Notes: generated by a model from the letters alone, not told the origin. DNA of 64,000 nt from Marinobacter caseinilyticus (GCF_011074955.1 NZ_WUQJ01000011.1:62001-126000), one strand, 5' to 3'; positions 46,480-55,052 are shown, counted from the stretch's first letter. Made by a program: numbers and translations.

Positions 46480-47763
46480 TCAGAATTTGCTGGCCGCAAA
46501 TTCGAAGGTCGCGATGGCGCCCGCCAGTTCGGATACCGTCATAACGGGTTTCTGGGGCGGCTTGACCGATGGCCAGGCCTTTTTGACCTGCGTGTATGCG
46601 GCCATCATCTCTTGGTAGCCATCCGCATTCCGATTTTTGAACAACCCTGACTTCGACGTCAGAATGCTCTCGCCCACCAGTACAAAGCCTCGGGCATCCT
46701 GATACTCCGCTGTATTCACGAAACGCTCGCCGTCCACGGCCTCACGGTATTCGCTCAGGGACGTCTTGAGCAGCGCCACCAATACCTTGCTAAGAAAACC
46801 CGGATCTTGCTTCAGGTCATCGTCGATGGCGTCCATGGCAGTCTGAATGCGGCCGATGGACGTTGCCAGCAGCGGCTTGATCTCGTCCCAGGATTCACCC
46901 TCTTCGGCTTCCTGTTCCAGGTGTTCAAGCACGTCCTCGAAGGGTGCGACGCCACGGCTCTTAAATGCCGCTTCAAGTGGTTCGTAATGCTCTGTCAGCG
47001 GGTGCTCGAAGTGAGCAATCGCATTCTCCTGCTGATTGGCCCGGTAAAGCTCACCGGCCACGGCCAGGTGGCCTTGCATCATCGCCAGGCTGCTGTAATA
47101 AACCCCTGGGTTGCTGGCCGACAGGGCAGAACTACCGCTCTCGCCACCTTCGCCACCTTCGCCACCTTCACCGCCTTCACCGCCTTCGCTTTCGGTTAGG
47201 TAAGCAAAGCCCGAGAAGGCTTCGGAGTTAAAATGGTGGGCGCCGGCCTCACCACCTTCACCGCCTTCGTGATGCTTGCCGTGCTCACCGCCTTCACCGC
47301 CTTCGTGGTGCTTGCCGTGCTCGCCGCCTTCACCGCCTTCGTGATGCTTGCCGTGCTCGCCGCCTTCACCGCCTTCGTGATGCTTGCCGTGCTCACCACC
47401 TTCACCGCCTTCGTGGTGCTTGCCGTGCTCGCCGCCTTCACCGCCCTCGGGATGCTTGCCGTGCTCACCGCCTTCACCACCCTCGGGATGCTTGCCGTGC
47501 TCACCACCTTCACCGCCTTCGTGGTGCTTGCCATGCTCGCCGCCTTCACCACCTTCGTGGTGCTTGCCTTGCTCACCGCCTTCACCACCTTCATGGTATT
47601 CGGTTTCGCCAGCCTCACCGGCGTCAGCCAGCAGCAAGGCGGACGCCGACCCTGATGCAACCGTGTCCGCTGGGGCATGAGATTCTGCAAAGGTATTGCC
47701 GGACGCACCCAGCAGTACGCTGGCGCCAACGCCAACCCATAGTTTCGTTCTGGTGTTACTCAC
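46480..47763 (-). CDS. Secreted His/Glu/Gly-rich repeat protein, probably metal-binding
   Basis: A 427-residue protein starting at GTG 47763 behind GGAGA. A signal peptide (LWVGVGASVLLGASGNTFA) predicts export. Residues 57-176 are ten tandem 12-residue units of consensus HEGGEGGEHGKH, then a second run of GGE near 193. The C-terminal 220 residues are a helical domain (MMQGHLAVAGELYRANQQENAIAHFEH to the end) of unknown function, with His and Glu well placed for metal or cell-envelope contact. The His/Glu density points to metal binding. It is divergent from piuC across a promoter with a good Fur-box match, which favours an iron-linked role. I know no name for the family. Confidence 0.8.
   Translation of the reverse strand: MSNTRTKLWVGVGASVLLGASGNTFAESHAPADTVASGSASALLLADAGEAGETEYHEGGEGGEQGKHHEGGEGGEHGKHHEGGEGGEHGKHPEGGEGGEHGKHPEGGEGGEHGKHHEGGEGGEHGKHHEGGEGGEHGKHHEGGEGGEHGKHHEGGEGGEHGKHHEGGEGGEAGAHHFNSEAFSGFAYLTESEGGEGGEGGEGGEGGESGSSALSASNPGVYYSSLAMMQGHLAVAGELYRANQQENAIAHFEHPLTEHYEPLEAAFKSRGVAPFEDVLEHLEQEAEEGESWDEIKPLLATSIGRIQTAMDAIDDDLKQDPGFLSKVLVALLKTSLSEYREAVDGERFVNTAEYQDARGFVLVGESILTSKSGLFKNRNADGYQEMMAAYTQVKKAWPSVKPPQKPVMTVSELAGAIATFEFAASKF
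47236..47595 (-). repeat. 36-bp tandem repeat array (10 units) inside the EGG-repeat gene
   Basis: Ten in-frame 36-bp units encode HEGGEGGEHGKH with small changes (PEGG in two units, EQGKH in the first, EAGAH in the last). The DNA units are nearly identical, differing mostly at third positions, so the array is young and probably variable in copy number among strains. Confidence 0.9.
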
Positions 47764-47854
47764 GATACATTCTCCTCATGTTTTGGGCAGGTAGAAACCT
47801 TCGCGCTTTACCTGGCTACTGATCATAATTTTGCGGTAGCATGCACCACAGTTC

Positions 47855-47883
47855 TTGCTAATGCAAATTGTTCGCATTTAAAT
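47855..47883 (+). promoter_or_regulatory. piuC promoter with embedded Fur box
   Basis: TTGCTA (47855-47860) and TTAAAT (47878-47883) are spaced by exactly 17 nt and would start transcription near 47890, 25 nt before piuC. Inside, 47860-47878 reads AATGCAAATTGTTCGCATT, matching the common Fur-site form AATGATAATTATTCTCATT at 15 of 19 positions. Iron-loaded Fur would cover the promoter. The same site can act on the divergent repeat-protein gene. Confidence 0.7.
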
Positions 47884-47914
47884 AACGATTCAGTAATGGG
47901 AGGCTGAGCCAAAT

Positions 47915-48589
47915 ATGATTCTGTGTATTGCTGATGTGATTCCGGTCGCCATGGTCGGGCAGCTACGCACTGCTTTGGCGGGTTTGCCATTTCACGATGG
48001 TCGGGAAACCGCCGGCTGGCACGCCCGAACCGTGAAGAACAACAGTCAGGCTGACAGCCGTCATCCCGAAGTGGAGGCCTTGCGGACCGATGTTGGGGCT
48101 TTGCTCCAGCAACACCCGTTATTTCAAATGGCGGTTCGGCCAAAACGCATCAAGCCACTGATGTTCAGTCGATACAGTCAGGGCATGAACTATGGCAATC
48201 ATGTGGACGATGCGGTCATGAGCAGTCCCGACGGGCCGATGCGAACCGATATCTCCTACACCCTGTTTCTCAGCAATCCCGAGAACTACGAGGGCGGTGA
48301 GCTGATCATTGACGAAACCGCAGGCGAGCGAGAATTCAAACTGTCGGCCGGATCGATGGTCATATACCCGTCCTCCACACTCCATCGGGTTGAACCGGTC
48401 ACGAAAGGCGAGCGACTGGCCGCTGTGGGTTGGTCTCAAAGTCTGGTGCGTAGCCCCGACCAACGGCAAGTCCTGTTTGACCTCGACACCACCCGCCGTC
48501 GGATGTTTGAGGGCAAAGGAAAAACCGAAGACTTTGACGCCATCTCGAAGAGCTATTCCAACTTGCTGAGGATGTGGGCCGACCTCTGA
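47915..48589 (+). CDS. piuC: Fe(II)/2-oxoglutarate-dependent hydroxylase, PKHD type (PiuC/YbiX)
   Basis: A 224-residue 2-oxoglutarate oxygenase. The iron ligands His96 and Asp98 (NYGNHVDDA) and His157 (STLHRVEPV), and 2-OG-binding Arg167, are all present. Sequence and length match PiuC/YbiX, found beside TonB-dependent siderophore receptors such as PiuA or Fiu and repressed by iron through Fur. The substrate is unknown. GGGAGG lies ten bases before the ATG. It is divergent from a His-rich secreted protein instead of a receptor. Confidence 0.93.
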   Translation: MILCIADVIPVAMVGQLRTALAGLPFHDGRETAGWHARTVKNNSQADSRHPEVEALRTDVGALLQQHPLFQMAVRPKRIKPLMFSRYSQGMNYGNHVDDAVMSSPDGPMRTDISYTLFLSNPENYEGGELIIDETAGEREFKLSAGSMVIYPSSTLHRVEPVTKGERLAAVGWSQSLVRSPDQRQVLFDLDTTRRRMFEGKGKTEDFDAISKSYSNLLRMWADL

Positions 48590-48616
48590 CCTCAAGCTTA
48601 CCCCCAAAACCACGTG

Positions 48617-48634
48617 GCCGCCCAAAGGGGCGGC
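48617..48634. terminator. Weak hairpin after piuC
   Basis: GCCGCCC and GGGCGGC form a 7-bp stem with a 4-nt loop, 28 nt after the piuC stop. No T run follows, so it is only a possible terminator. The remaining 170 nt to cbpA contain no gene that I can see. Confidence 0.4.
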
Positions 48635-48804
48635 TTGAGTCGCGAATTTGGGTGCGCCAGTCTCTAGCGTGTGATCTGGCGGGAACCTGACCCGGATCAA
48701 ACGGCCCAGGCTCGGCTACTTGTAATCTTGAGCATTGCATCAATTGTATCGCTAGGAGCCTGTGGCAATTTTGGCTATGGGTTTGTGCAGATGCGAGGGT
48801 TCGA

Positions 48805-49770
48805 ATGGAATTCAAAGACTACTACGCCACTCTCGGAGTGAGTGAGTCGTCCTCCCCCGAGGAAATCAAGAAGGCTTATCGCAAACTGGCCCGCAAGTAC
48901 CACCCAGATATCAGCAAGGAGACCGGTGCGGAAGCCAAGTTCAAGGACGTTGGAGAGGCCTATGAGGTTCTGAAGGACCCCGAGAAACGTGAGGAATACG
49001 ACCAGATCCGAAGCTACGGCCAGCGCCGCGATGGGTCCTTTGAGCCACCACCGGGCTGGGAATCGGCGTCAAATTTCTCTCGGGGTGGGTATACCGAGGC
49101 GGACGCCGGTCAGTTCAGCGATTTTTTCGAATCGATTTTTGGCGGCAGGGCACGACATGGCCATCATCGCCAGGGCGCCGGATTTGGCAGGACCATGCAT
49201 ATGCGGGGTGGGGACGTTCATGCGCGGCTGGCGCTTTTTCTTGAGGAGGCCTACAACGGCTGTGAGAAGAAAATACAGTTTGATGTGACTGAGCCGGACG
49301 CTGCTGGTGGAATGAAACTGCGACACAAGACGCTCAATGTGAAAATTCCAGCGGGCATGACCAGTGGTCAGCATATTCGGCTCAAAGGGCAGGGCTCACC
49401 GGGGATTGGGGGCGCGCCGGCCGGTGACCTGTTTATTGAAATTGAATTGGCGCCGCACCCGCTGTTTGCCCTGGATGGCCGCAATCTGGTGCTCACGCTT
49501 CCAGTTGCGCCATGGGAAGCGGCCTTGGGTGCCAGCATCAAAGTGCCCACGCTGGGCTCTGCGGTCACCGTCAAGATTCCGAAAGGCTCCAGCAGTGGGC
49601 AGAAACTTCGACTCAAGGGAAAGGGGTTGCAAGGTAAAACACCGGGGGATCTTATGGTCATTCTTCAGGTCGCACAACCGAAGCACCACAGTGAAAAAGC
49701 GGAAGAGCTTTATCGGCAGCTGGCGAAAGTGGAGTCGTCCTTTAACCCACGTAGTCGGTTAGGAGTGTGA
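48805..49770 (+). CDS. cbpA: DnaJ-class co-chaperone CbpA
   Basis: A 321-residue Hsp40. The J domain (1-70) has the HPD motif in YHPDISKE. A Gly/Phe/Arg-rich linker follows and then two C-terminal substrate-binding domains ([45 protein letters not shown]). There is no zinc-finger domain, so it is CbpA-type and not DnaJ. It should stimulate DnaK and can bind curved DNA. The modulator cbpM follows 9 nt later. Confidence 0.95.
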   Translation: MEFKDYYATLGVSESSSPEEIKKAYRKLARKYHPDISKETGAEAKFKDVGEAYEVLKDPEKREEYDQIRSYGQRRDGSFEPPPGWESASNFSRGGYTEADAGQFSDFFESIFGGRARHGHHRQGAGFGRTMHMRGGDVHARLALFLEEAYNGCEKKIQFDVTEPDAAGGMKLRHKTLNVKIPAGMTSGQHIRLKGQGSPGIGGAPAGDLFIEIELAPHPLFALDGRNLVLTLPVAPWEAALGASIKVPTLGSAVTVKIPKGSSSGQKLRLKGKGLQGKTPGDLMVILQVAQPKHHSEKAEELYRQLAKVESSFNPRSRLGV

Positions 49771-49779
49771 GGGGCCTCG

Positions 49780-50115
49780 ATGAGTAAACATACGCAATGG
49801 GTGGATGTCGGGACACTTGAGCAAACCACGTTCACGCTCAGCGAGATCTGTGATCACAGCGAGTTGCATGCGGAATTTGTCATCAAACTGGTCAATTACG
49901 GGGTGATCGCGCCGGTGACCGGAGACGATGCCAGAACCTGGTCGTTTGATTTGCCCGCCTTGACCCGCCTGCAAAAGGCCCAGCGGCTGCAACGGGATTT
50001 GCGCGTCAACCTGCCCGGCCTGGCCGTCTCCCTTGATTTACTGGATGATATTGACGCCTTGCGACGCGAGGTGGACAACCTTCATCAGCGTCTCAGGCAG
50101 CTTATGCAGGAATGA
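49780..50115 (+). CDS. cbpM: CbpA modulator CbpM
   Basis: A 111-residue MerR-like helical protein, directly behind cbpA. FTLSEICDHSELHAEFVIKLVNYGVIAP, with SFDLPALTRLQKAQRLQRDL, then LDLLDDIDALRREVDNLHQRLRQL as a coiled coil, are typical CbpM features. CbpM binds the J domain and inhibits CbpA co-chaperone and DNA-binding activity. Starts 9 nt after cbpA and is co-transcribed with it. Confidence 0.93.
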   Translation: MSKHTQWVDVGTLEQTTFTLSEICDHSELHAEFVIKLVNYGVIAPVTGDDARTWSFDLPALTRLQKAQRLQRDLRVNLPGLAVSLDLLDDIDALRREVDNLHQRLRQLMQE

Positions 50116-50172
50116 CCAGCAACTGGGCCACGACTTCCCGGGCCGCCCGCAATGGGTTCCACCCGCGTCATG

Positions 50173-50346
50173 CTAGTTGGGGTTGTCGAGCTCTTTTATC
50201 CTGGCGTAAATGGCCTCCGCCTCCTGCTGCAGTGTGGAGTAGGTTCTCAAATCGCCATTGCGCTGATAGTGCAGGGCCTCGGACAGCTTTCTTTCATAGT
50301 CCTTTTGCAGTTTCTTTTTCGGATCTGACTTGAATAATCCAAGCAT
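50173..50346 (-). CDS. DUF6435-like small protein
   Basis: A 57-residue protein beginning MLGLFKSDPKKKLQKDYERK, with a helical remainder (LSEALHYQRNGDLRTYSTL, then QQEAEAIYARIKEL). The opening LGLFKSDPxKKL and the short helix pair match the DUF6435 family of Lacipirellulaceae/gammaproteobacterial small proteins as I remember it. AAAGGCGAG precedes the ATG. Opposite in strand to its neighbours and not in an operon. Function unknown. Confidence 0.7.
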   Translation of the reverse strand: MLGLFKSDPKKKLQKDYERKLSEALHYQRNGDLRTYSTLQQEAEAIYARIKELDNPN

Positions 50347-50428
50347 GTCGCTCGCCTTTCGTTGTCGGGTTCCTACAAGCTTACGCTAAAAATAGGGATT
50401 GGTTCACGGTTAGCGCCAGGGATGGGCG

Positions 50429-50463
50429 TTGACCTGATGGCTGTTTGGGAATAAAATCCCAAA
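50429..50463 (+). promoter_or_regulatory. Promoter with palindromic operator abutting the DUF6502 start codon
   Basis: TTGACC (50429-50434) and TAAAAT (50452-50457) are 17 nt apart, giving a start at or next to 50464, the A of the ATG. An inverted repeat TTTGGGA-N6-TCCCAAA (50444-50463) covers the -10 box and ends exactly at the ATG. This predicts a leaderless message controlled by a palindrome-binding repressor. Confidence 0.6.
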
Positions 50464-51309
50464 ATGTCTAACGCCCACGCACAAGCATTGCAAAGCGCAC
50501 TTGCTCGCATCCTCAAACCGCTTGCTCGATTGCTGCTCAGAAATGGCATCGCCTTTGGCGATTTCGCCGAACTGGCGAGGCGTGCCTATGTGGAAGCAGC
50601 GCTGCAAGACTCCGGTGGCAAGGGCAAAAAAACCAGCGACTCCCGCGCAGCGATCATGACGGGGTTGACTCGCAAGGACGTCAAGCGGCTCCGGGAAGCC
50701 TTGGCCGGAGAACAGCCCGCCCCCGACAGCCAGTTGCATTCCAATCGGGCGGCCCGGGTGGTGTCCGGCTGGGTGCAGGACGCGGACTATCAGGACGCCA
50801 AGGGACAACCCGGCGTGTTGGCCTTTGAGGGTGATCACAGCTTTAGCGCGTTGGTTCGTCGGTACAGCGGGGATATGACGCCCCGTGCGGTTCTGGACGA
50901 GCTGGTGCGGGTGGGTGTGGTGAGCGATTCAGGCGGTCTCACCCTGCTGAAACGCGCCTACGTACCCACCGGGGACGACGCCGAACTGCTGAACATCTTC
51001 GGTGAGGATGTGGCGGATCTGATCAGCACCATTGACCACAACCTCTCGGCGCCCAGCCGCCATCAATCACCGCTTTACCAGCGCACGCTGACGTACAGCA
51101 AGATTCCCGTCGACGTGCTGGAACAGTGGCGGGCGCAGGCCGCAGCCCAGTCTCAAGCCCTGCTGGAACAGCTGGATCAGTGGCTTGCACCCAACGATCA
51201 GGATATCTCCGGAAATACCTCGACCAGCGATGTTGTGAGAACCGGTGTCAGTATCTTTTATTTTGAGGAGCCGGCATTAGCCACCGATGTTCGGGAAACA
51301 CCGCTATGA
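50464..51309 (+). CDS. DUF6502 family protein
   Basis: A 281-residue protein of the DUF6502 family as I recognise it (opening LARILKPLARLLLRNGIAFGDFAEL, then TGLTRKDVKRLRE and SNRAARVVSGWVQDADYQD). The N-terminal third has a helix-turn-helix look (RAAIMTGLTRKDVKRL), so a DNA-binding role is possible but unproven. The stop overlaps the next gene by 4 nt (ATGA). The message appears to be leaderless. Found next to DUF5666 proteins, as is common for this family. Confidence 0.8.
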   Translation: MSNAHAQALQSALARILKPLARLLLRNGIAFGDFAELARRAYVEAALQDSGGKGKKTSDSRAAIMTGLTRKDVKRLREALAGEQPAPDSQLHSNRAARVVSGWVQDADYQDAKGQPGVLAFEGDHSFSALVRRYSGDMTPRAVLDELVRVGVVSDSGGLTLLKRAYVPTGDDAELLNIFGEDVADLISTIDHNLSAPSRHQSPLYQRTLTYSKIPVDVLEQWRAQAAAQSQALLEQLDQWLAPNDQDISGNTSTSDVVRTGVSIFYFEEPALATDVRETPL

Positions 51310-51764
51310 ACGCATCAACACACGCACTGATGGCGCGACGTTGGGATATTACCGGTTTGGCCAACAGTATCCTGTCTCCCGTTGCCCGTGAAGTGGTGCA
51401 TCGATGGATAAATGATGACCGTTTTGTCGATGCCAGTGGCGAACCCGCTATGCTCTCATCCAATGGGGCGGGGTCAATGGACTTTTTTGGTTTGGTCAAG
51501 TGCGCGCGGGTGCACTGCTCCCCGACACGGTTACTGGCAGAATTATTGGGCTCCGGGTTGGTGGGGGAGGACTCGGCGGGGTATCTTTTACTGCGTCGCA
51601 CCGCGTATGCACCGTGCCAGCCATGGGGGCAGTACGGCTGCGATGTGGATCCACTGGAGGCCGCCCGACGAGACCACGACCGCAGTGGGTTGAATAATGG
51701 CCGCTCGTCTTATGACCAGCAGGTGCATCCTTTACTTCAATGGAAAACACTCAATGATGTTTAA
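51306..51764 (+). CDS. Short DUF6502-like paralogue
   Basis: A 152-residue protein whose residues 15-105 align with residues 95-165 of the preceding gene: REVVHRWINDDRFVDASGEP parallels RAARVVSGWVQDADYQDAKG, and LLAELLGSGLVGEDSAGYLLLRRTAYAP parallels LDELVRVGVVSDSGGLTLLKRAYVP. It lacks the N-terminal helix-turn-helix-like part and C-terminal tail, so it is a trimmed duplicate or a degenerating copy. ATGA overlap with the upstream gene, and its own end overlaps the lipoprotein start. Confidence 0.65.
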   Translation: MNASTHALMARRWDITGLANSILSPVAREVVHRWINDDRFVDASGEPAMLSSNGAGSMDFFGLVKCARVHCSPTRLLAELLGSGLVGEDSAGYLLLRRTAYAPCQPWGQYGCDVDPLEAARRDHDRSGLNNGRSSYDQQVHPLLQWKTLNDV

Positions 51765-53199
51765 GCTGTTTCGCGCTGTGCCGGTCTGGTTAATGGTGAC
51801 TGTTTTTGCCGGCTGCGGGGATGGCCTCGGTGGTGGCGTGGTTGCGGATGGCGGTATCCGTGGAACCGGCTCCAGTGTTGGACCTGTATCCGGTTTTGGC
51901 AGCGTCTTTGTGAACGGCGTCAAGTTTGAAACCAATGCGATCAACGGTGAAGTTGAGAGTAACGACGGTGTTGTGGCGGAACAGGCCATTGAGAAAGGCA
52001 TGATTCTCAAGGTCGAAGGCGAGTGGCAAAACGCCGTGGCCGGCCGGGCGACCAGGGTTGAATATGATGACATCCTGCGCGGCGCCGTGACCGCAGCGAC
52101 CTGGCTGGATGAAAAAAGGTCGGCCGGTACGATCGATGTCGCGGGCCAGGCCGTGGAGTTTGATGGGCAAACGGTCGTCGTCGGCGCCGCCCGATCGCTG
52201 CTGATTGCGAATCCAACCGGTTTCAGCGTGCGTGTAAGCGGTTGGCGACTGCAGAGCGGGCGCTTCCGTGCCAGCTTTGTGCGCGCCACCGAGACCCGTT
52301 TCGACGACCCGAACGATACCGAAATCGAAGGCCCGATTGCCAATTTGGACACGCTCGCCCAGACCTTTCAGATCGGGGGCATCACCGTTGAATACGGCAT
52401 CGAAGCAGTGATGTACAGCGGACTGACGGAGGCCGACCTGGTCAATGGCCGAGCGGTGGAAGTGGAAGGGCAATTGCGGTTGGGTCGCCTGGTTGCGCAC
52501 CAGATACAGAATGACGACCATCGTCGCTTCAGTAGCACCGACGGCGGCGGCGCCCTGATTGAGGGACCGGTCTCAGGCAACGTGTCCGATCGGCAATTCC
52601 TGCTGGCAGGCATTCTGGTCAGGATTGATGACAATACCCGGTTCGATGAAGGGCTCGTTGAAAGCGAACTGGGAAATGGTCTTTTGGTCCGGGTTGCGGG
52701 CGAGTTTTCCAATAATGTACTGATCGCCCGCCACATTGAGCGTCGGGATGCCGATGCCAGTGTCGATGCGGAACTGATTGCGGTGGATCGCAGCGGCAGA
52801 CAGCTGAATGTTGGCGGCGTGCTGGTGAGGCTGACCAACAGCTCGCTGATTGAGGACGACGAGGGCAACAGTCAGCGTCGTACCCTGGATGACCTGATGC
52901 CGGGCGATCGGCTGGTGATTCAGGGCGTCCAGCGGCTGATGCCTGACCGGTTTCTGACCGCGTTCAAAATAGCACGCAGCGGTGCCGGCGAGACGGACTA
53001 TACGCTGGAAGGGACTGTCAGCGAGACGTCGGCGGACGCCATGACGGTGCTCGGCGTCACGCTGCGGGCGACACCCGCGCAGCTCAGTGCGGTCTCGGGA
53101 GGCGACAGCGTGAGGCTGACCTACCGGATGACCGCAGGCGGCGAGTTTGAGGTGATTTCCGTTGACTGGGTTGGCGCGGCAGCCGGGCCGGGTACCTGA
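51754..53199 (+). CDS. DUF5666 domain lipoprotein
   Basis: A 481-residue exported protein. The start near 51754 (tandem ATGATG) gives a lipoprotein signal with lipobox VFAGC. The mature part is five to six copies of the DUF5666 beta-domain with phrases such as GFGSVFVNGVKFET, ILRGAVTAATW and GPIANLDTLAQTFQIGGITV. Such domains have an OB-like fold and unknown roles in the envelope. It is translationally coupled to the DUF6502 pair, so the three proteins likely act together. Confidence 0.85.
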   Translation: MMFKLFRAVPVWLMVTVFAGCGDGLGGGVVADGGIRGTGSSVGPVSGFGSVFVNGVKFETNAINGEVESNDGVVAEQAIEKGMILKVEGEWQNAVAGRATRVEYDDILRGAVTAATWLDEKRSAGTIDVAGQAVEFDGQTVVVGAARSLLIANPTGFSVRVSGWRLQSGRFRASFVRATETRFDDPNDTEIEGPIANLDTLAQTFQIGGITVEYGIEAVMYSGLTEADLVNGRAVEVEGQLRLGRLVAHQIQNDDHRRFSSTDGGGALIEGPVSGNVSDRQFLLAGILVRIDDNTRFDEGLVESELGNGLLVRVAGEFSNNVLIARHIERRDADASVDAELIAVDRSGRQLNVGGVLVRLTNSSLIEDDEGNSQRRTLDDLMPGDRLVIQGVQRLMPDRFLTAFKIARSGAGETDYTLEGTVSETSADAMTVLGVTLRATPAQLSAVSGGDSVRLTYRMTAGGEFEVISVDWVGAAAGPGT

Positions 53200-53211
53200 A
53201 CCTCGCGTGGT

Positions 53212-54180
53212 TCAGAGCGTATCCAGCCGGTCCTTTGCGGCACGATACTGCTGTGACAGGCGTTCCACCAGTGTTGCCACCGGCACCACGTCGGTGATCT
53301 GACTGACCCCTTGCCCCGCGGACCAGACCGTTTTCCAGGCCTTGGCCTCGTCGGTTACCGGCTTCAGCTTTTCACCGTAATCAACCGCGCCGGGTTGATT
53401 CAGCTTGTCCATGGGGTAGCCGGCGGCTTCCAGGCTCTGGCGCATGAAGCTGGCCGGAATACCGGACACGGCTGGGGTGTACATGATGTCGCCGGAGACC
53501 GCGGCAATCACCATGTGCTGATACGCTTTTTCGGCCAGGGATTCGGTGGTGTTGATGAACCGCGTCCCCATGTAGCAAAGGTCGGCCCCCATGGCCTGGG
53601 CTGCCAGTAAGTCTTCGCCATTGGACAGAGCGCCCGCCAGAATAATCGTACCGTCAAACACCTCACGGATTTCATGCACCAGCACAAACGGATTGATCGT
53701 GCCGGCATGACCACCGGCACCGGCCGCCACCGCAATGATGCCATCAACGCCGGCGTCGGCCGCCTTGCGGGCGTGTTTTTGATTCGTTACGTCATGAAAG
53801 ACCAACCCGCCATAGCCGTGCACGGCTTCGACGACCTGGCTGGCGGCACCCAGTGACGTGATGATGATCGGCACCTGGTGCTTAACGCACAGCGCCAGGT
53901 CGGCCTGCCACCGCGGGTTGGTCTTGTGGACGATCAGGTTGACGGCGTATGGCACGGAGGGGGCGTCCGGATAGCGCGCCTGGTGCTCCGCCAACCCATG
54001 CTCCATTTGCACCAGCCATTCTTCAAAGCCTTCACTGGTGCGCTGGTTGAGGGCCGGAAAGCTGCCCACGATACCGGCTTTACAGCAGGCCAATGCCAAC
54101 TCCGGGCCGGATATCAGAAACATTGGGGCGGCGATCAACGGCAAAGATAACGGCCGTTGCAGGGATGGCGAGACGGGCAT
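53212..54180 (-). CDS. Nitronate monooxygenase (2-nitropropane dioxygenase family)
   Basis: A 322-residue FMN-binding TIM barrel. LPLIAAPMFLISGPELALACCKAGIVGSFPALN is the family opening, GAGGHAGTINPF the FMN-phosphate loop with the catalytic His, and ALSNGEDLLAAQAMGADLCYMGTRF the second FMN loop. It detoxifies alkyl nitronates or has related enoyl-type chemistry. ATG 54180 has AGGAG; the frame start at 54198 lacks it. Convergent with the DUF5666 lipoprotein gene, divergent from the next. Confidence 0.9.
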   Translation of the reverse strand: MPVSPSLQRPLSLPLIAAPMFLISGPELALACCKAGIVGSFPALNQRTSEGFEEWLVQMEHGLAEHQARYPDAPSVPYAVNLIVHKTNPRWQADLALCVKHQVPIIITSLGAASQVVEAVHGYGGLVFHDVTNQKHARKAADAGVDGIIAVAAGAGGHAGTINPFVLVHEIREVFDGTIILAGALSNGEDLLAAQAMGADLCYMGTRFINTTESLAEKAYQHMVIAAVSGDIMYTPAVSGIPASFMRQSLEAAGYPMDKLNQPGAVDYGEKLKPVTDEAKAWKTVWSAGQGVSQITDVVPVATLVERLSQQYRAAKDRLDTL

Positions 54181-54282
54181 GATGGCTCCTGTTACCATGG
54201 GCGGCTGAACGTATCAGGGTCGGCCTGATCGGTGGCAATAACTGATCTTAGCCGCTTACGCATTGAATCAAAAGGAGCTGTT

Positions 54283-55017
54283 ATGGGCGAAGCAAAGCGA
54301 CGTAAAGAGAGTGGGACACCTGGCCCGCAAAAATCCGAACCGAAGAAGCGGACCTGGCTGCCAAGCGCGGCGGTATCGCTGGTCGCCATCCTTTTGATCG
54401 GGGTGTTTTTCATTACCCGGCCGCCAAGCCCGGACTCCGGTGCCCTGCCAGTTACCGCCGATGATGCGGAGGCGTTTCCAGCCCAGCTGGATCGCTACGG
54501 CGTATCCGTGGGTGCTGAAGATGCACCGGTGGTCGTGCGTGAGTTCGCCGACTACCAGTGCCCGGCCTGTGGCCGTTTTGCCAGCGCCAGTCAACGGTTG
54601 AAGAAACAGTACGTGGAGACGGGCAAAGTTCGTTTCGTGTTTTTTGATTTTCCGCTCAAGCAGCATGAAAATGCCATGCCCGCCGCCCAGGCTGCCCGTT
54701 GTGCCGGTGATCAAGACGCTTATTGGCCGATGCACGACCGCCTGTTTTCGGCTCAGTCCGAATGGAACACCAGTAGCACACCGGTTGAGGTATTTACCCG
54801 TTATGCCGGTGAGCTGGGGCTTCAGGAGCGTCGGTTTAAATCCTGCCTGACGTCGGAATTGCATCTGGAGGATGTGACTCAGAGCCGACAGGTGGCGGTT
54901 CAATTGAGGGTTGCCAGCACGCCGACCGTCATGGTTGATAACATCCGTTTGACCCAGCCGGGCTGGGCCCAGCTATCGGCGGTGGTGAAGCGCGAATTGG
55001 CCGGCGCAGTAGAATAA
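54283..55017 (+). CDS. Membrane-anchored DsbA-like thiol-disulfide protein
   Basis: A 244-residue protein with a basic N-terminus (GEAKRRKE), a single membrane helix (about 29-45: AVSLVAILLIGVFFI) and a periplasmic thioredoxin fold. The active site is CPAC (93-96) in VVREFADYQCPACGRFAS, and the cis-Pro is in ASTPTVMV. Length and layout resemble DsbA/DsbG-like thiol oxidoreductases of the thioredoxin_4 family. Partner not known. AAAGGAG precedes the ATG. Confidence 0.88.
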   Translation: MGEAKRRKESGTPGPQKSEPKKRTWLPSAAVSLVAILLIGVFFITRPPSPDSGALPVTADDAEAFPAQLDRYGVSVGAEDAPVVVREFADYQCPACGRFASASQRLKKQYVETGKVRFVFFDFPLKQHENAMPAAQAARCAGDQDAYWPMHDRLFSAQSEWNTSSTPVEVFTRYAGELGLQERRFKSCLTSELHLEDVTQSRQVAVQLRVASTPTVMVDNIRLTQPGWAQLSAVVKRELAGAVE

Positions 55018-55052
55018 ACACCTACCATTCCCCGAAACCGCTTTAAAACCCG

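Noticed and set aside
47236..47595. CRISPR-like array
   Set aside because: Units are contiguous 36-bp coding repeats without spacers, in frame inside a gene.
47233..47655. Plus-strand frame of Phe/Thr/Ala repeats antisense to the EGG-repeat gene
   Set aside because: It is only the reverse reading of the 36-bp repeats; the minus strand has a GTG start with ribosome site, a signal peptide and a non-repetitive domain.
50112..50333. 73-codon plus-strand frame starting at the end of cbpM
   Set aside because: It is antisense to the small DUF6435 gene, which has the better start and a family-like sequence.
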